A stretch of DNA of 64,000 nt from Nocardia speluncae NBRC 108251. GTDB taxonomy: Bacteria; Actinomycetota; Actinomycetes; Mycobacteriales; Mycobacteriaceae. The notes below the pieces were generated by a model. The model had not been told where the DNA came from. It ran no database searches and was given only the letters and a program-made list of their open reading frames with translations. This document shows positions 51,836-60,193 of this stretch, one piece after another; the stretch's first letter is position 1, and each line of letters begins with the position of its first letter. The DNA lies in the NCBI RefSeq assembly GCF_001613245.1, contig NZ_BDBZ01000040.1, positions 40,853-104,852 of the forward strand. The letters run 5' to 3'. A program made the translations under genes and the position numbers.

Positions 51836-52236
51836 ACGCTCGAGGCCGGAAAATGGTGCCGTTGCCGGGCCGGATACGCCCGCCGGCAGGCCGGGCCGCG
51901 ACCGGACAGTCCGGATGCGTGCGTAGTCCGGCAGGCCTGGTCTCGGCCACGATGCAGCAGGTCAACCGAGCAGGACGCCACAACCGAACCGATCACTCAC
52001 CGGCGGGACGCGAGCCGCCGGCGCTGTGATCCGCGACATGTCCGTTCGACTGTTTGCTGCCCCGTAGCAGGGCGGCCGCCCTCGGGTGCCGATTCGCAGT
52101 TTTCCCCCGATTCGCGCGCAGTGCCGATCGACTGACAGGATCGGCAGCGCAGTGCGGTCGAGGCGGGGTGCGTTCACCAGGTGGATCGCCGACCTGCCCT
52201 TCGAACGAAGATACGTGGTTGAAAGGAACACCGGGA
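51836..52236. other. 401-base interval without a gene
   Basis: No frame with family features, ribosome site or hairpin was seen apart from a small CTTCG-AA-CGAAG repeat near 52199. It probably holds the promoter of the YqcI/YcgG gene. Confidence 0.4.
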
Positions 52237-52929
52237 TTGACGACGGACGCGCGAGCTGAACTGGAGAAGTTCCTCCTGGGAGATTGGTTCGCCTGTCTGG
52301 CGGGCCGTTCCGCCTGGCGTCGAGGCGGTATCACGCACCGCCACTACGACGTGATGGGTGGCAAGGATTCGGCCCGGCTGATGGCACTCGATCTTGCCGA
52401 ATACGTCGGCGCCGCGGACTGGAACCCGCGGAAGTTCACCAGCTTCATCGCCACCTTCGAGCAGCCCCGCGGGGTGGACGAGTTACGGTTCGAGGAGTTG
52501 CTGTGGCAGCACCTGCAACTGCTGCACGAGGCGGAAGCGGACAGCTACGCGTGGGCGCCCGGGTATTCGTCCGATCCGCAGTCCGGCGAGTTCGGATACA
52601 GCGTGGGGGGCCACCCGTTCTTTGTTATCGGGCTGCACGAGACGCATCGACGGCTGGGCCGCCGGCCCCCGTTTCCGATGCTGGCATTCAATTCCCATGA
52701 ACAGTTCGGGCTGATCAAAGCGGCCGGTATGTGGGACCGCCTGGCGGAGAAGATCCGCAAACAGGACATCACGCTGCAGGGCGATATCAATCCCAACCTG
52801 CTCGAGTACGAACAGCTCTCCGAAGCGCGCCGTTACTCCGGCCGCCCCAAACCCGCCGACTGGCAGTGCCCGTTCGCCGCCCGCCCGGCGACGGAGGATC
52901 GCGAACTGGCCGGTATCCCGGGGATCTGA
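52237..52929 (+). CDS. YqcI/YcgG family protein, possible haem-dependent N-hydroxylase
   Basis: About 230 residues, clearly of the YqcI/YcgG family: WNPRKFTSFIATFEQP, LRFEELLWQHLQLLHE, GGHPFFVIGLHETH, FNSHEQFGLIKAAGMWDRL, RKQDITLQGDINPNL and EARRYSGRPKPADWQCPF. The family now includes GntA, a haem-dependent N-hydroxylase of guanitoxin synthesis, so an oxygenase role is possible. The start is probably TTG 52237 behind GAAAGGA; TTG 52219 is also possible. It stands between the ybaK gene and a small exported protein. Confidence 0.75.
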   Translation: MTTDARAELEKFLLGDWFACLAGRSAWRRGGITHRHYDVMGGKDSARLMALDLAEYVGAADWNPRKFTSFIATFEQPRGVDELRFEELLWQHLQLLHEAEADSYAWAPGYSSDPQSGEFGYSVGGHPFFVIGLHETHRRLGRRPPFPMLAFNSHEQFGLIKAAGMWDRLAEKIRKQDITLQGDINPNLLEYEQLSEARRYSGRPKPADWQCPFAARPATEDRELAGIPGI

Positions 52930-53144
52930 TCCGCGGCGACAGATCCACCGGCTTCGGGGCAGCGCGGGGCCATCGCCTGCGCGGTGTCGGGCACCGTCCG
53001 GTTGCGCCACGCGGCCTCGCGAACGCGGCCGCCCCCGGTACAGGGCAACTCACCCGCGCGCCGTGCGGGAATGCGCTGGTAGCGCGCCCTGGTATGCGTT
53101 ACTTGTGGGCGAGGAGTTGGACCGACCCGAGGATGTGATGCGAT

Positions 53145-53450
53145 ATGTCCCCGCGCAAACCCCTGCGCACCGTGCTCGTCGCCGTATCCGCGGCCGCGGC
53201 GCTGACCGTTGCGCCCGCCCTGCTGACGACCTCGCTCACGGCACCGGCCGCGTATGCGGCGCCGAGCGAGTACCCGCTCGGCGGTGAGGAGGGTTCCACC
53301 AAGGATGGCGGATCGGAGAACGGGCCGGCCGAACGCGCAGAAAAGGCGGGCGGTGGGATTCTCTCCGAAACCATCGATCTCAGCGCCGACCTGCTCAAAT
53401 GCGGTCTGAGTATCGCGACCCCGGCGGTCAGCTGCCCGCTGGGTAGCTGA
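53145..53450 (+). CDS. Small exported protein of unknown function
   Basis: 101 residues. A signal peptide (KPLRTVLVAVSAAAALTVAPALL, with AYAAPS as cleavage area) is followed by a short acidic, glycine-rich mature part ending LLKCGLSIATPAVSCPLGS with two cysteines likely in a disulfide. No domain recognised. Similar short exported proteins are common in Nocardia and mycobacteria. A strong terminator follows. Confidence 0.7.
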   Translation: MSPRKPLRTVLVAVSAAAALTVAPALLTTSLTAPAAYAAPSEYPLGGEEGSTKDGGSENGPAERAEKAGGGILSETIDLSADLLKCGLSIATPAVSCPLGS

Positions 53451-53455
53451 CCGTG

Positions 53456-53498
53456 CGGATGCTTCCGGGGCGCGGTTCGCCTGCCCCGGAAGCATCCG
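53456..53498. terminator. Terminator between the exported protein and SRAP genes
   Basis: CGGATGCTTCCGGGG (53456-53470) pairs exactly with 53484-53498, then GTTT. It lies between two converging stops. Confidence 0.85.
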
Positions 53499-53501
53499 GT
53501 T

Positions 53502-54356
53502 TCACAGCAACGTCGGCTGTTCGGCGGCACCGTCGGCCGGAGCCAGTAGTTCCGGGCCGTTGTTCTTCACACTGTTCACCAGGGGTGGCACCGGGCGCGC
53601 CGTGATCTGGGCGACCAGTTCTTCGCCGGGGGCTTCCAGGAGTTCGGTGGGGGCGGGGTGGTCGGGGTCCAGCCAGGCATCCCAATGCGCTTGCGGCATG
53701 GGGAGCGGCATGCGGTCGTGGATACGCGTGAGATCCCCGATCGCGTCGGTGGTGAGTATGGTGCACGACAGCAGCGGCCGGGGATCGTCGAGGGAGCGAT
53801 CCCGCCAGACCGACCACAGACCCGCCATGTAGAGGCGCGAACCGTCGGCCCGCGACATGAAGTACGGGTGTTTGATCACCTTCGGTTTCTTACCGCGCCC
53901 CGGGCCGGCCGGGTCGGGTTCGACCAGCCATTCGTACCAGCCGTCCATGGGGACCAGGCAGCGGCGGTATTTCACCGCGTCCCGGAACGACGGCAGGCTC
54001 GCTGCCTTATCGGCACGGGCATTGAACAGGGGCTTTCCTTTGACGGGTACGCCCGGTTCAGCGGCTTTGGTCCAGTGCGGGATAAGCCCCCAGCGCATCC
54101 GGCGGATGCGGCGGTGTAGATCGTCGCCGCGGTCGTCGTGACCGTGCCGGTCGACCACGGTGAGGACTTGCGTGGTGGGGGCGACGTTGTAGTTCGCCCA
54201 CTGCCGCCGGTCCTGGTCGGCAGCGGATTCGCCCGCGCCCGATTCAGCGGTGCTCGCCGCCCGGATATCCGCCGGGGCGGGTCCGGTTTCGTCGATGGCG
54301 TCCAGCTCCGCGGCCAGGCGCCCGGGGTTCGTAGTCGTCGCATAGCGTCCGCACAT
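53502..54356 (-). CDS. SOS response-associated peptidase (SRAP/YedK family)
   Basis: 284-residue protein that forms a thiazolidine crosslink to abasic sites in single-stranded DNA. Catalytic Cys2 is in MCGRYA at the N-terminus, the asparagine in NARADK, the glutamate in GWYEWL and the histidine in IHDRMPLPM. ATG 54356 is fixed by the need to expose Cys2. An insert of about 30 residues (AASTAESGAGESAADQD) precedes YNVAPTTQVL. The homologue Rv3226c lies in the same position. Confidence 0.92.
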   Translation of the reverse strand: MCGRYATTTNPGRLAAELDAIDETGPAPADIRAASTAESGAGESAADQDRRQWANYNVAPTTQVLTVVDRHGHDDRGDDLHRRIRRMRWGLIPHWTKAAEPGVPVKGKPLFNARADKAASLPSFRDAVKYRRCLVPMDGWYEWLVEPDPAGPGRGKKPKVIKHPYFMSRADGSRLYMAGLWSVWRDRSLDDPRPLLSCTILTTDAIGDLTRIHDRMPLPMPQAHWDAWLDPDHPAPTELLEAPGEELVAQITARPVPPLVNSVKNNGPELLAPADGAAEQPTLL

Positions 54357-54438
54357 ACTCCGATCGTCGCACTGAATGCCGACAGATCGAGACAATTGCG
54401 ACCCGGAGGACGACAATGGGGCTAGTACTGGATGACGT

Positions 54439-54469
54439 GTTGAGAGTTATGTCTTAGCATTCTCTCAAC
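54439..54469. promoter_or_regulatory. Inverted repeat over the aldehyde dehydrogenase promoter
   Basis: GTTGAGAG (54439-54446) and CTCTCAAC (54462-54469) are perfect arms, 15 bases apart. A -10-like TAGCAT (54455-54460) lies between them, with ATGACG 17 bases upstream as a weak -35. A repressor here would block the gene that starts at 54542. Confidence 0.5.
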
Positions 54470-54541
54470 GGGGACGTGGCGGTCACAGGCTGCACCGTCC
54501 GCGCGCGCAGCTACCGCCCTACTTCCCGCAGAGGAGACCCT

Positions 54542-56047
54542 GTGACAACCACAGAAAAAGCCGCCGAGAAAGAATCGGTGCTCACCTCGGTCGATCCGGC
54601 CACCGGCGCGACGCTGGCCACGTATCCGATCGCGGATGACGTGGCGGTCGCCGATGCCGTCGCCAAGGCCCGCGCGGCCACCGGCGTCTGGGCCGATCTC
54701 GGATTCGACGGCCGCAAGAAGGCGCTGTTGCGCTGGTCCAGCCGGCTGGTCGCCAAATCCGACGAGTTCTGTGCCCTCATCCATGCCGAGAACGGCAAAC
54801 CGGTCGACGACGCCTTCCTGGAACTCATGCTGGCGCTCGAGCACATCTCCTGGGCGGCCAAACACGCCAAGAAGACGCTGTCACCGCAGAAGGTCTCCTC
54901 GGGCCCGATGATGGCCAATTTCGCCGCCCGGATCGAATACCGGCCGCTGGGCGTCGTCGGTGTGATCGGCCCGTGGAATTATCCCGTGTACACCCCGAAC
55001 GGGTCCATCGCCTATGCCCTCGCAGCGGGTAATACCGTGGTGTTCAAGCCGTCCGAATTCTCCACGGGTATAGGTAATTTCGTAGCCGAGACCTTTTCCG
55101 AGGCCAACCCGGAACTGCCCGAGGGCGTATTCGTCGCGATCAACGGTTTCGGGGCCACCGGCGCCGCGCTGGTGAAATCGGGTGTCGACAAGGTCGCGTT
55201 CACCGGTTCGGCCGCCACCGGCCGCAAGATCATGGCCTCGGCCGCCGAGAACCTCACCCCGGTGCTGCTCGAATGCGGCGGTAAAGACCCGGTCATCGTC
55301 GCCGCCGACGCCGATGTGAAGGCCGCCGCCGATGCCGTGGCCTGGGGCGCCACCTCCAACAGCGGCCAGACCTGCGCGGGCGTGGAACGCGTCTACGTGG
55401 ACAAATCGGTGAAGGAGCAGTTCCTCACCGAACTGACCCGCATTCTGAAAGACGTCAAGCCCGGCTCCGAAGACGGTGCCGCCTACGGCCCGATGACGAT
55501 GCCGAGCCAGATCGATATCGTCAAGCGGCATATCGAGGCGGCGCTGGCCAGCGGCGGCAAGGCACTGCTGGGTGGCCCGGAATCGGTGAAGGGCCCGTTC
55601 ATCGAACCGGTCGTACTGGTCGACGTGGACGAGAACTCCGCCGCGGTCAAGGAGGAAACCTTCGGGCCGACCGTCACCGTCACCACGGTGGAGAATATCG
55701 ACCAGGCGATCGAGCTGGCGAACAACACCACCTTCGGCCTGGCCTCAGCCGTGTACTCCAAGAACAACGGCCTGGAGATCGCCCGTCGCCTGAAAGTCGG
55801 TGCGACCTCGGTGAACTCGGTACTCGGGTTCGCCGCAATCCCCGGCCTGCCCTTCGGCGGCAGCGCCGACTCCGGTATCGGCCGCATCCACGGCGAGCCG
55901 GGCCTGCGCGAGTTCGTCCGGCCGCATTCGATCGCGGTCCAGCGCTTCGCGATCCCGGGTATGGCGCTGATGAGCTACAGCCGCACCCAGGCGAATATGA
56001 AGATGCTGCGCAAGATGGTGCCGCTACTGCACGGCCGCAACAAGTGA
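54542..56047 (+). CDS. NAD(P)+-dependent aldehyde dehydrogenase
   Basis: 501 residues of the aldehyde dehydrogenase superfamily: IGPWNYPVYTPNG, cofactor loop FTGSAATGRKIM, catalytic glutamate LLECGGKDP, catalytic cysteine SNSGQTCAGVERV and EETFGPTV. Similarity to coniferyl/fatty aldehyde dehydrogenases is likely from the LPFGGSADSGIGRIHG segment. GTG 54542 has GAGGAG six bases upstream. It precedes aroA, but a hairpin at 56072 probably separates the transcripts. Confidence 0.92.
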   Translation: MTTTEKAAEKESVLTSVDPATGATLATYPIADDVAVADAVAKARAATGVWADLGFDGRKKALLRWSSRLVAKSDEFCALIHAENGKPVDDAFLELMLALEHISWAAKHAKKTLSPQKVSSGPMMANFAARIEYRPLGVVGVIGPWNYPVYTPNGSIAYALAAGNTVVFKPSEFSTGIGNFVAETFSEANPELPEGVFVAINGFGATGAALVKSGVDKVAFTGSAATGRKIMASAAENLTPVLLECGGKDPVIVAADADVKAAADAVAWGATSNSGQTCAGVERVYVDKSVKEQFLTELTRILKDVKPGSEDGAAYGPMTMPSQIDIVKRHIEAALASGGKALLGGPESVKGPFIEPVVLVDVDENSAAVKEETFGPTVTVTTVENIDQAIELANNTTFGLASAVYSKNNGLEIARRLKVGATSVNSVLGFAAIPGLPFGGSADSGIGRIHGEPGLREFVRPHSIAVQRFAIPGMALMSYSRTQANMKMLRKMVPLLHGRNK

Positions 56048-56071
56048 TAGCCCCGCCCGGATGAACACACC

Positions 56072-56111
56072 GCCGGTGGTGCCCGGCGACACACTCGGGA
56101 GCACCACCGGC
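56072..56111 (+). terminator. Hairpin between aldehyde dehydrogenase and aroA
   Basis: GCCGGTGGTGC (56072-56082) pairs with GCACCACCGGC (56101-56111) across 18 bases. There is no T tract. It starts 25 bases after the aldehyde dehydrogenase stop. Confidence 0.5.
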
Positions 56112-56144
56112 ACGCATGTCGGCCCGATGCGACAAGATGGTGCA

Positions 56145-57437
56145 GTGAGTTTCTGGCCAGCGCCCCATGTCGACGCCCCCGTGCAGGCGACCGTCACCCT
56201 GCCCGGATCGAAATCGATCACGAACAGAGCGCTGGTCCTGGCCGCGCTCGCCGACGGCCCGTCCACCATCACCGGTGCGCTGCGCAGCCGCGATACCGGC
56301 CTGATGATCGATGCTCTGCGCACGCTCGGCGCCCAGATAATCGGCGACGCCGATACCCTCGCCGTCACCCCCGGCCCGCTACGCGGCGGCCGGGTCGATT
56401 GCGGGCTGGCCGGTACGGTGATGCGCTTCGTACCGCCGGTGGCCACACTGGCGGCCGGGGACAGTTCCTTCGACGGCGATATCGCCGCCCGCGTCCGGCC
56501 GCTACGCACCGTTCTCGATGCCCTGCGTGGGCTCGGCGCGGCCGTCGAGGGCGATGCGCTGCCGTTCATCGTGCGTAGTACCGGTGCGCTGCGCGGCGGC
56601 ACCATCACCATCGATGCCTCCGGTTCCTCGCAATTCATCTCAGGTCTGTTGCTCTCGGCTGCCCGGTTCGAGGAGGGTGTAACGGTCCGGCATACCGGTG
56701 GCGCCCTGCCTTCCATGCCTCATATCGAGATGACGGTGGAGATGCTGCGCCGCGCCGATGTGACGGTCGAGGCACCCGCCGACAACCGTGCCGAGCAGGT
56801 CTGGACAGTGGCACCGGGCGAGATCCGCGCGGTCGATTGGAAGGTGGAACCCGACCTGTCCAACGCCACCCCGTTCCTGGCGGCAGCGGCGATCACCGGC
56901 GGGCAGGTGAGCATCCCGCACTGGCCGCGGCTGACCACCCAGGCCGGCGATGTGATCCGGGAGATCCTGGTGCGGATGGGCGCCGAAGCCGGTTTCGCCG
57001 ACGGCGCTCTCACCGTGACAGGCCCCGACCGGCTCGCCGGTATCGATATCGACCTGCACGATGTGGGCGAATTGACACCCACCGTCGCCGCGCTGGCCGC
57101 GCTCGCAGATTCGGAATCACGGCTGCGCGGGATCGCGCATCTACGCGGCCACGAAACCGATCGGCTCGCCGCCCTGTCCACCGAGATCAACCGGCTCGGC
57201 GGTCAGGTAACCGAAACCGAGGACGGGCTGGCGATCGCCCCGGCCCCGCTGCGCGGCGGCCGCTGGCATTCCTACGCCGATCACCGGATGGCCACGGCCG
57301 GCGCGATTCTCGGCCTCGCCGTGCCCGGCGTGGAAATCGAGGATATCGGCACGACCGCCAAAACCCTGCCCGATTTCGTCAGCCTGTGGGAGTCCATGCT
57401 CGACCCGGAATCGGCCGCACCGGGGGCGGCCCACTGA
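56145..57437 (+). CDS. aroA: 3-phosphoshikimate 1-carboxyvinyltransferase (EPSP synthase)
   Basis: 430-residue enzyme of the shikimate pathway, joining phosphoenolpyruvate to shikimate-3-phosphate. LPGSKSITNRALVLAAL, the phosphoenolpyruvate loop CGLAGTVMRFVPP, SSQFISGLLLS, HETDRLAAL and the final DHRMATAGAILGLA are all present. GTG 56145 (SFWPAPHVDAPV) is chosen because the mycobacterial protein begins at the same distance; earlier frames cross the hairpin at 56072. Its stop overlaps the rsgA start as CTGA. Confidence 0.95.
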   Translation: MSFWPAPHVDAPVQATVTLPGSKSITNRALVLAALADGPSTITGALRSRDTGLMIDALRTLGAQIIGDADTLAVTPGPLRGGRVDCGLAGTVMRFVPPVATLAAGDSSFDGDIAARVRPLRTVLDALRGLGAAVEGDALPFIVRSTGALRGGTITIDASGSSQFISGLLLSAARFEEGVTVRHTGGALPSMPHIEMTVEMLRRADVTVEAPADNRAEQVWTVAPGEIRAVDWKVEPDLSNATPFLAAAAITGGQVSIPHWPRLTTQAGDVIREILVRMGAEAGFADGALTVTGPDRLAGIDIDLHDVGELTPTVAALAALADSESRLRGIAHLRGHETDRLAALSTEINRLGGQVTETEDGLAIAPAPLRGGRWHSYADHRMATAGAILGLAVPGVEIEDIGTTAKTLPDFVSLWESMLDPESAAPGAAH

Positions 57438-58435
57438 GCCGCCGCGGCCGCAGCAGCGCCTCGTACGACGAATCCGATGTGCGGGTGCGTCCGGGGCGCA
57501 GTTCCCGGCCGCGCACCAAAACCCGTCCGGAACATCGCGACGCGCGGCCGGCGATGGTGGTATCGGTGGACCGGGGGCGCTGGGGTTGTGTGCTGGACGG
57601 CGATCCGGCGCGGCCGGTGGTGGCAATGCGCGCCCGGGAGCTGGGCCGGACACCGATCGTGGTGGGTGATGAGGTGGAGGTGGTCGGCGATCTCTCCGGC
57701 CGGCCGGACACTCTCGCGCGGATCGTGCGGGTCGCCGAGCGGCGCACCGTATTACGCCGGACGGCCGACGATACCGACCCGTTCGAACGGGTGGTCGTCG
57801 GTAATGCCGAACAGTTGTTCATCGTGGTGGCGCTGGCCGATCCGCCGCCGCGAACCGGTTTCGTGGAACGGGCGATGGTCGCCGCTTTCGCCGGCGGCCT
57901 CACTCCGGTGCTGTGCCTGACCAAACACGATCTGGCCGCGGATTCACAGTTCGCCGGCGATTTCGCCGATCTCGATCTGAGCATCGTGTACGCCGGGGTC
58001 GACGACGCCCTCGACACCACCTTGGAATTGCTCACCGGCCGCCTGACCTGTTTTCTCGGGCATTCGGGAGTCGGTAAATCCACGCTCGTGAACCGGCTGG
58101 TTCCGGATGCGGCGCGGGCGGTCGGGGAGGTTTCCGGCGTCGGTAAAGGCAAGCACACATCCACGCAGTCGGTCGCGCTGGCGCTGCCGGACGGCGGCTG
58201 GGTGATCGACACCCCGGGTGTGCGCTCGTTCGGTCTCGCCCACATCACCCCCGACGATGTGCTGGCCGCGTTCACCGATCTCGCCGCGGCGATCGAGGAC
58301 TGCCCACGTGGGTGCACCCATCTCGGGCCGCCCGCCGATCCGGAATGCGCCCTCGACGAACTTCCGGACAAGGCGCGGCGGGTGGCCGCGATCCGCCTGC
58401 TGCTGGTCGCGCTGAATTCGAACGAATCCTGGTGA
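57434..58435 (+). CDS. rsgA: Ribosome small subunit-dependent GTPase RsgA
   Basis: 333-residue GTPase that helps mature the 30S subunit. After an OB domain (MVVSVDRGRWGCVLDGD) the G motifs appear in permuted order: G4 CLTKHDLA, then G1 GHSGVGKST, G3 DTPGVRSFG. A zinc finger of CPRGCTHLGPPADPEC follows. The start appears to be CTG at 57434, overlapping the aroA stop, because the conserved SRRGR...YDESDVRVRPG lies just after it. GTG inside DVRV is a weaker alternative. Confidence 0.92.
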   Translation: MSRRGRSSASYDESDVRVRPGRSSRPRTKTRPEHRDARPAMVVSVDRGRWGCVLDGDPARPVVAMRARELGRTPIVVGDEVEVVGDLSGRPDTLARIVRVAERRTVLRRTADDTDPFERVVVGNAEQLFIVVALADPPPRTGFVERAMVAAFAGGLTPVLCLTKHDLAADSQFAGDFADLDLSIVYAGVDDALDTTLELLTGRLTCFLGHSGVGKSTLVNRLVPDAARAVGEVSGVGKGKHTSTQSVALALPDGGWVIDTPGVRSFGLAHITPDDVLAAFTDLAAAIEDCPRGCTHLGPPADPECALDELPDKARRVAAIRLLLVALNSNESW

Positions 58436-58489
58436 ACTCCGGCCGCCGCGACGCTTCGGGCGGTGGGCAGGTCGGTGTTTCTGCTTTGC

Positions 58490-58644
58490 GGGTTTCGGAC
58501 ATCAGACCGCCGCCGCCAGCACCACGCCCCCCTATGCCCGCCGAACAGGAAGGCGAGCCCACCGAACATCTTGCGTTCGGCGATATCGGCCGCGGCACCC
58601 ACCACCTCCCGAATCCGCTCCGCCAGTTCTTCGTCGTATGCCGT
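58490..58644 (-). pseudogene. Remnant of a TfoX/Sxy N-terminal domain protein
   Basis: The minus strand reads TAYDEELAERIREVVGAA, then ADIAERKMFGGLAFLFGG, the typical start of TfoX N-terminal domain proteins (usually near 110 residues). The expected ATG before AYDEEL is ACG, and the sequence stops resembling the family after the FLFGG motif, where about 60 residues should follow. It looks like a decayed or truncated gene. Confidence 0.7.
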
Positions 58645-58705
58645 GGGACCAAGTCTGCGCTCCGGCACCGGGAACGAGGACCCCGACGCACCAGCAATAA
58701 ATCGT

Positions 58706-58728
58706 TTGTTATGCTTCAAACATAACAA
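58706..58728. promoter_or_regulatory. Operator palindrome at the DUF1648-GntR operon
   Basis: TTGTTATG (58706-58713) and CATAACAA (58721-58728) are perfect arms around seven bases. A -10-like TATGCT (58710-58715) is inside, so a bound repressor would block RNA polymerase. It lies 12 bases before GTG 58740. Confidence 0.65.
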
Positions 58729-58739
58729 GGAGGTGCACC

Positions 58740-59714
58740 GTGACAACCCCCAATACGATCCGCCTCGGCCTTCTCGCCGGGTTGCCGCCGCTACTGTTCG
58801 CCCTGCCCAACATCGTGTTGCTGAATGCCGCAGCGGACCGGCTCCCCGACCCCATCGCGACACATTTCGGGACCGACGGCGCCGACGGGTTCACCGGCCG
58901 GGTCCCGACCATGTTCATCTCCGCCGGATTGGGCCTCGGCCTCGGGCTGCTGTTCGCATTGGTACTGGTCCTGGGCGCCCGCAGCGGAAAACTGGTCCGG
59001 CCGGACGAATCGGCGCACGATCCCATCCGGTTCATGGTCGCTACCGCATGGGGCGTCGGCGCATTCCTCGGCGTCCTCATGTTCGCCGGTACCGTCGCGA
59101 ATCTCGATGCGGCGGATGCCCGGCAGGTGGGTTTGCCCGTCCTGGCCTTCGTGGCTGCGGCAGCTATCGGCCTCCTGCTCGCGGCCGTGGGGTGGCTCAC
59201 CGCACCCCGGACACCCGTCTCGGCGGGCACGCCGTACCGGGTCCGGCCCCTGCCGTTGAGCCCCACCGAACGAGTCAGCTGGTCCCGGCGGGTCTCCTCC
59301 CCGTGGATGGTGCTGGCGGGAATCGTGATGTTGGCGATGGGCGTGGTAACAGGTTTCGTCGCTCAACCATGGGCCGGGGTGCTACTCGCCCTGACGAGCC
59401 TGCTCTTGATCCAGCTTGCACTGGTGCGAGTTGTCGTCGATCAGCGTGGACTCACCGTGGGAACCGGACCGTTCGGATGGCCGCGGTGGCAACTGGCTCC
59501 CACGGAAATCACCGAAGTGGCCGCCGAGGATCTCTCACCGGTCCAGTACGGGGGCTATGGAATACGGATGATTCCGGGATCCACGGCCGTCCTGCTGCGC
59601 GGTGGACCCGGCATCGTGGTGACCCGGCGGTCGGGGCGGCGATTCGCGGTATCCGTCGACGACGCCGAGACCGGGGCGGGAGTGCTCGCGGGCATCGTCG
59701 ACCGGGCGGCCTGA
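58740..59714 (+). CDS. DUF1648 domain membrane protein
   Basis: 324 residues with about six membrane segments. The DUF1648 part is at the N-terminus (LPPLLFALPNIVLLNAA, DRLPDPIATHFGTDGADGFTGR), the typical ATHFGxDGxADGF signature. The C-terminal soluble part has GLTVGTGPFGWPRWQLAPTEI. GTG 58740 follows AAGGAGG. It is paired with a YtrA-type GntR regulator three bases downstream, the standard arrangement for such membrane proteins under cell-envelope control. Confidence 0.85.
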   Translation: MTTPNTIRLGLLAGLPPLLFALPNIVLLNAAADRLPDPIATHFGTDGADGFTGRVPTMFISAGLGLGLGLLFALVLVLGARSGKLVRPDESAHDPIRFMVATAWGVGAFLGVLMFAGTVANLDAADARQVGLPVLAFVAAAAIGLLLAAVGWLTAPRTPVSAGTPYRVRPLPLSPTERVSWSRRVSSPWMVLAGIVMLAMGVVTGFVAQPWAGVLLALTSLLLIQLALVRVVVDQRGLTVGTGPFGWPRWQLAPTEITEVAAEDLSPVQYGGYGIRMIPGSTAVLLRGGPGIVVTRRSGRRFAVSVDDAETGAGVLAGIVDRAA

Positions 59715-59717
59715 GCG

Positions 59718-60074
59718 GTGTTGATCCGAGTCGATCCGACCCGGCACGAACCGCTGGCCGATCAGATCGCCGCGTGCGTGCGCCGGGCGATAGCCGACGG
59801 CGAAGTATCTGCGGGCGGGCGCCTGCCCGGCGCCCGGGAACTGGCCGCCTCGCTGAGCGTGAGCATTCACACCGTATTGGCCGGATACCAGCAACTACGG
59901 GACGAAGGACTGATCGAACTCCGGCGCGGGCGGGGGGCCACCGTCCGCGCCGGAGCCCCGGCGGGCCGGGCCGCAATGCTGGATCTCGCCGGGCAGCTCG
60001 TCGCCGCTGCCCGGCATATCGGCCTGGACGAGGAAGAACTCCTCGACATCGTCCGCGCCGCGGCCGCCCGCTGA
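59718..60074 (+). CDS. GntR family regulator, YtrA subfamily
   Basis: 118 residues: the winged helix LADQIAACVRRAIADGEVSAGG, LPGARELAASLSVSIHTVLAGYQQLRDEGLI, then a short helical tail without a ligand domain, which defines YtrA-type members. GTG 59718 starts three bases after the DUF1648 stop, so the two form an operon. It probably binds the palindrome at 58706-58728. Confidence 0.88.
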   Translation: MLIRVDPTRHEPLADQIAACVRRAIADGEVSAGGRLPGARELAASLSVSIHTVLAGYQQLRDEGLIELRRGRGATVRAGAPAGRAAMLDLAGQLVAAARHIGLDEEELLDIVRAAAAR

Positions 60075-60193
60075 CCCCGGAACAGGGCGGATCGCCCTCT
60101 TCCGCCGGTTCCACGGCGACCCGCCGCTCAGCACACCCAGGCATCACGACAGCCCGAGTAAGCCGCCTCACCGGCCGGATCCGTGCGCGGCGG

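Larger units (their letters stand above)
58436..58739. other. 304-base interval holding a TfoX remnant and the DUF1648 promoter
   Basis: Besides the minus-strand TfoX fragment (58490-58644) it contains the palindrome over the next promoter. No other gene is seen. Confidence 0.6.

Noticed and set aside
57379..58863. Minus-strand 494-codon frame over rsgA
   Set aside because: Only its short segment at 58490-58644 has family similarity (TfoX remnant); the rest is antisense to rsgA.
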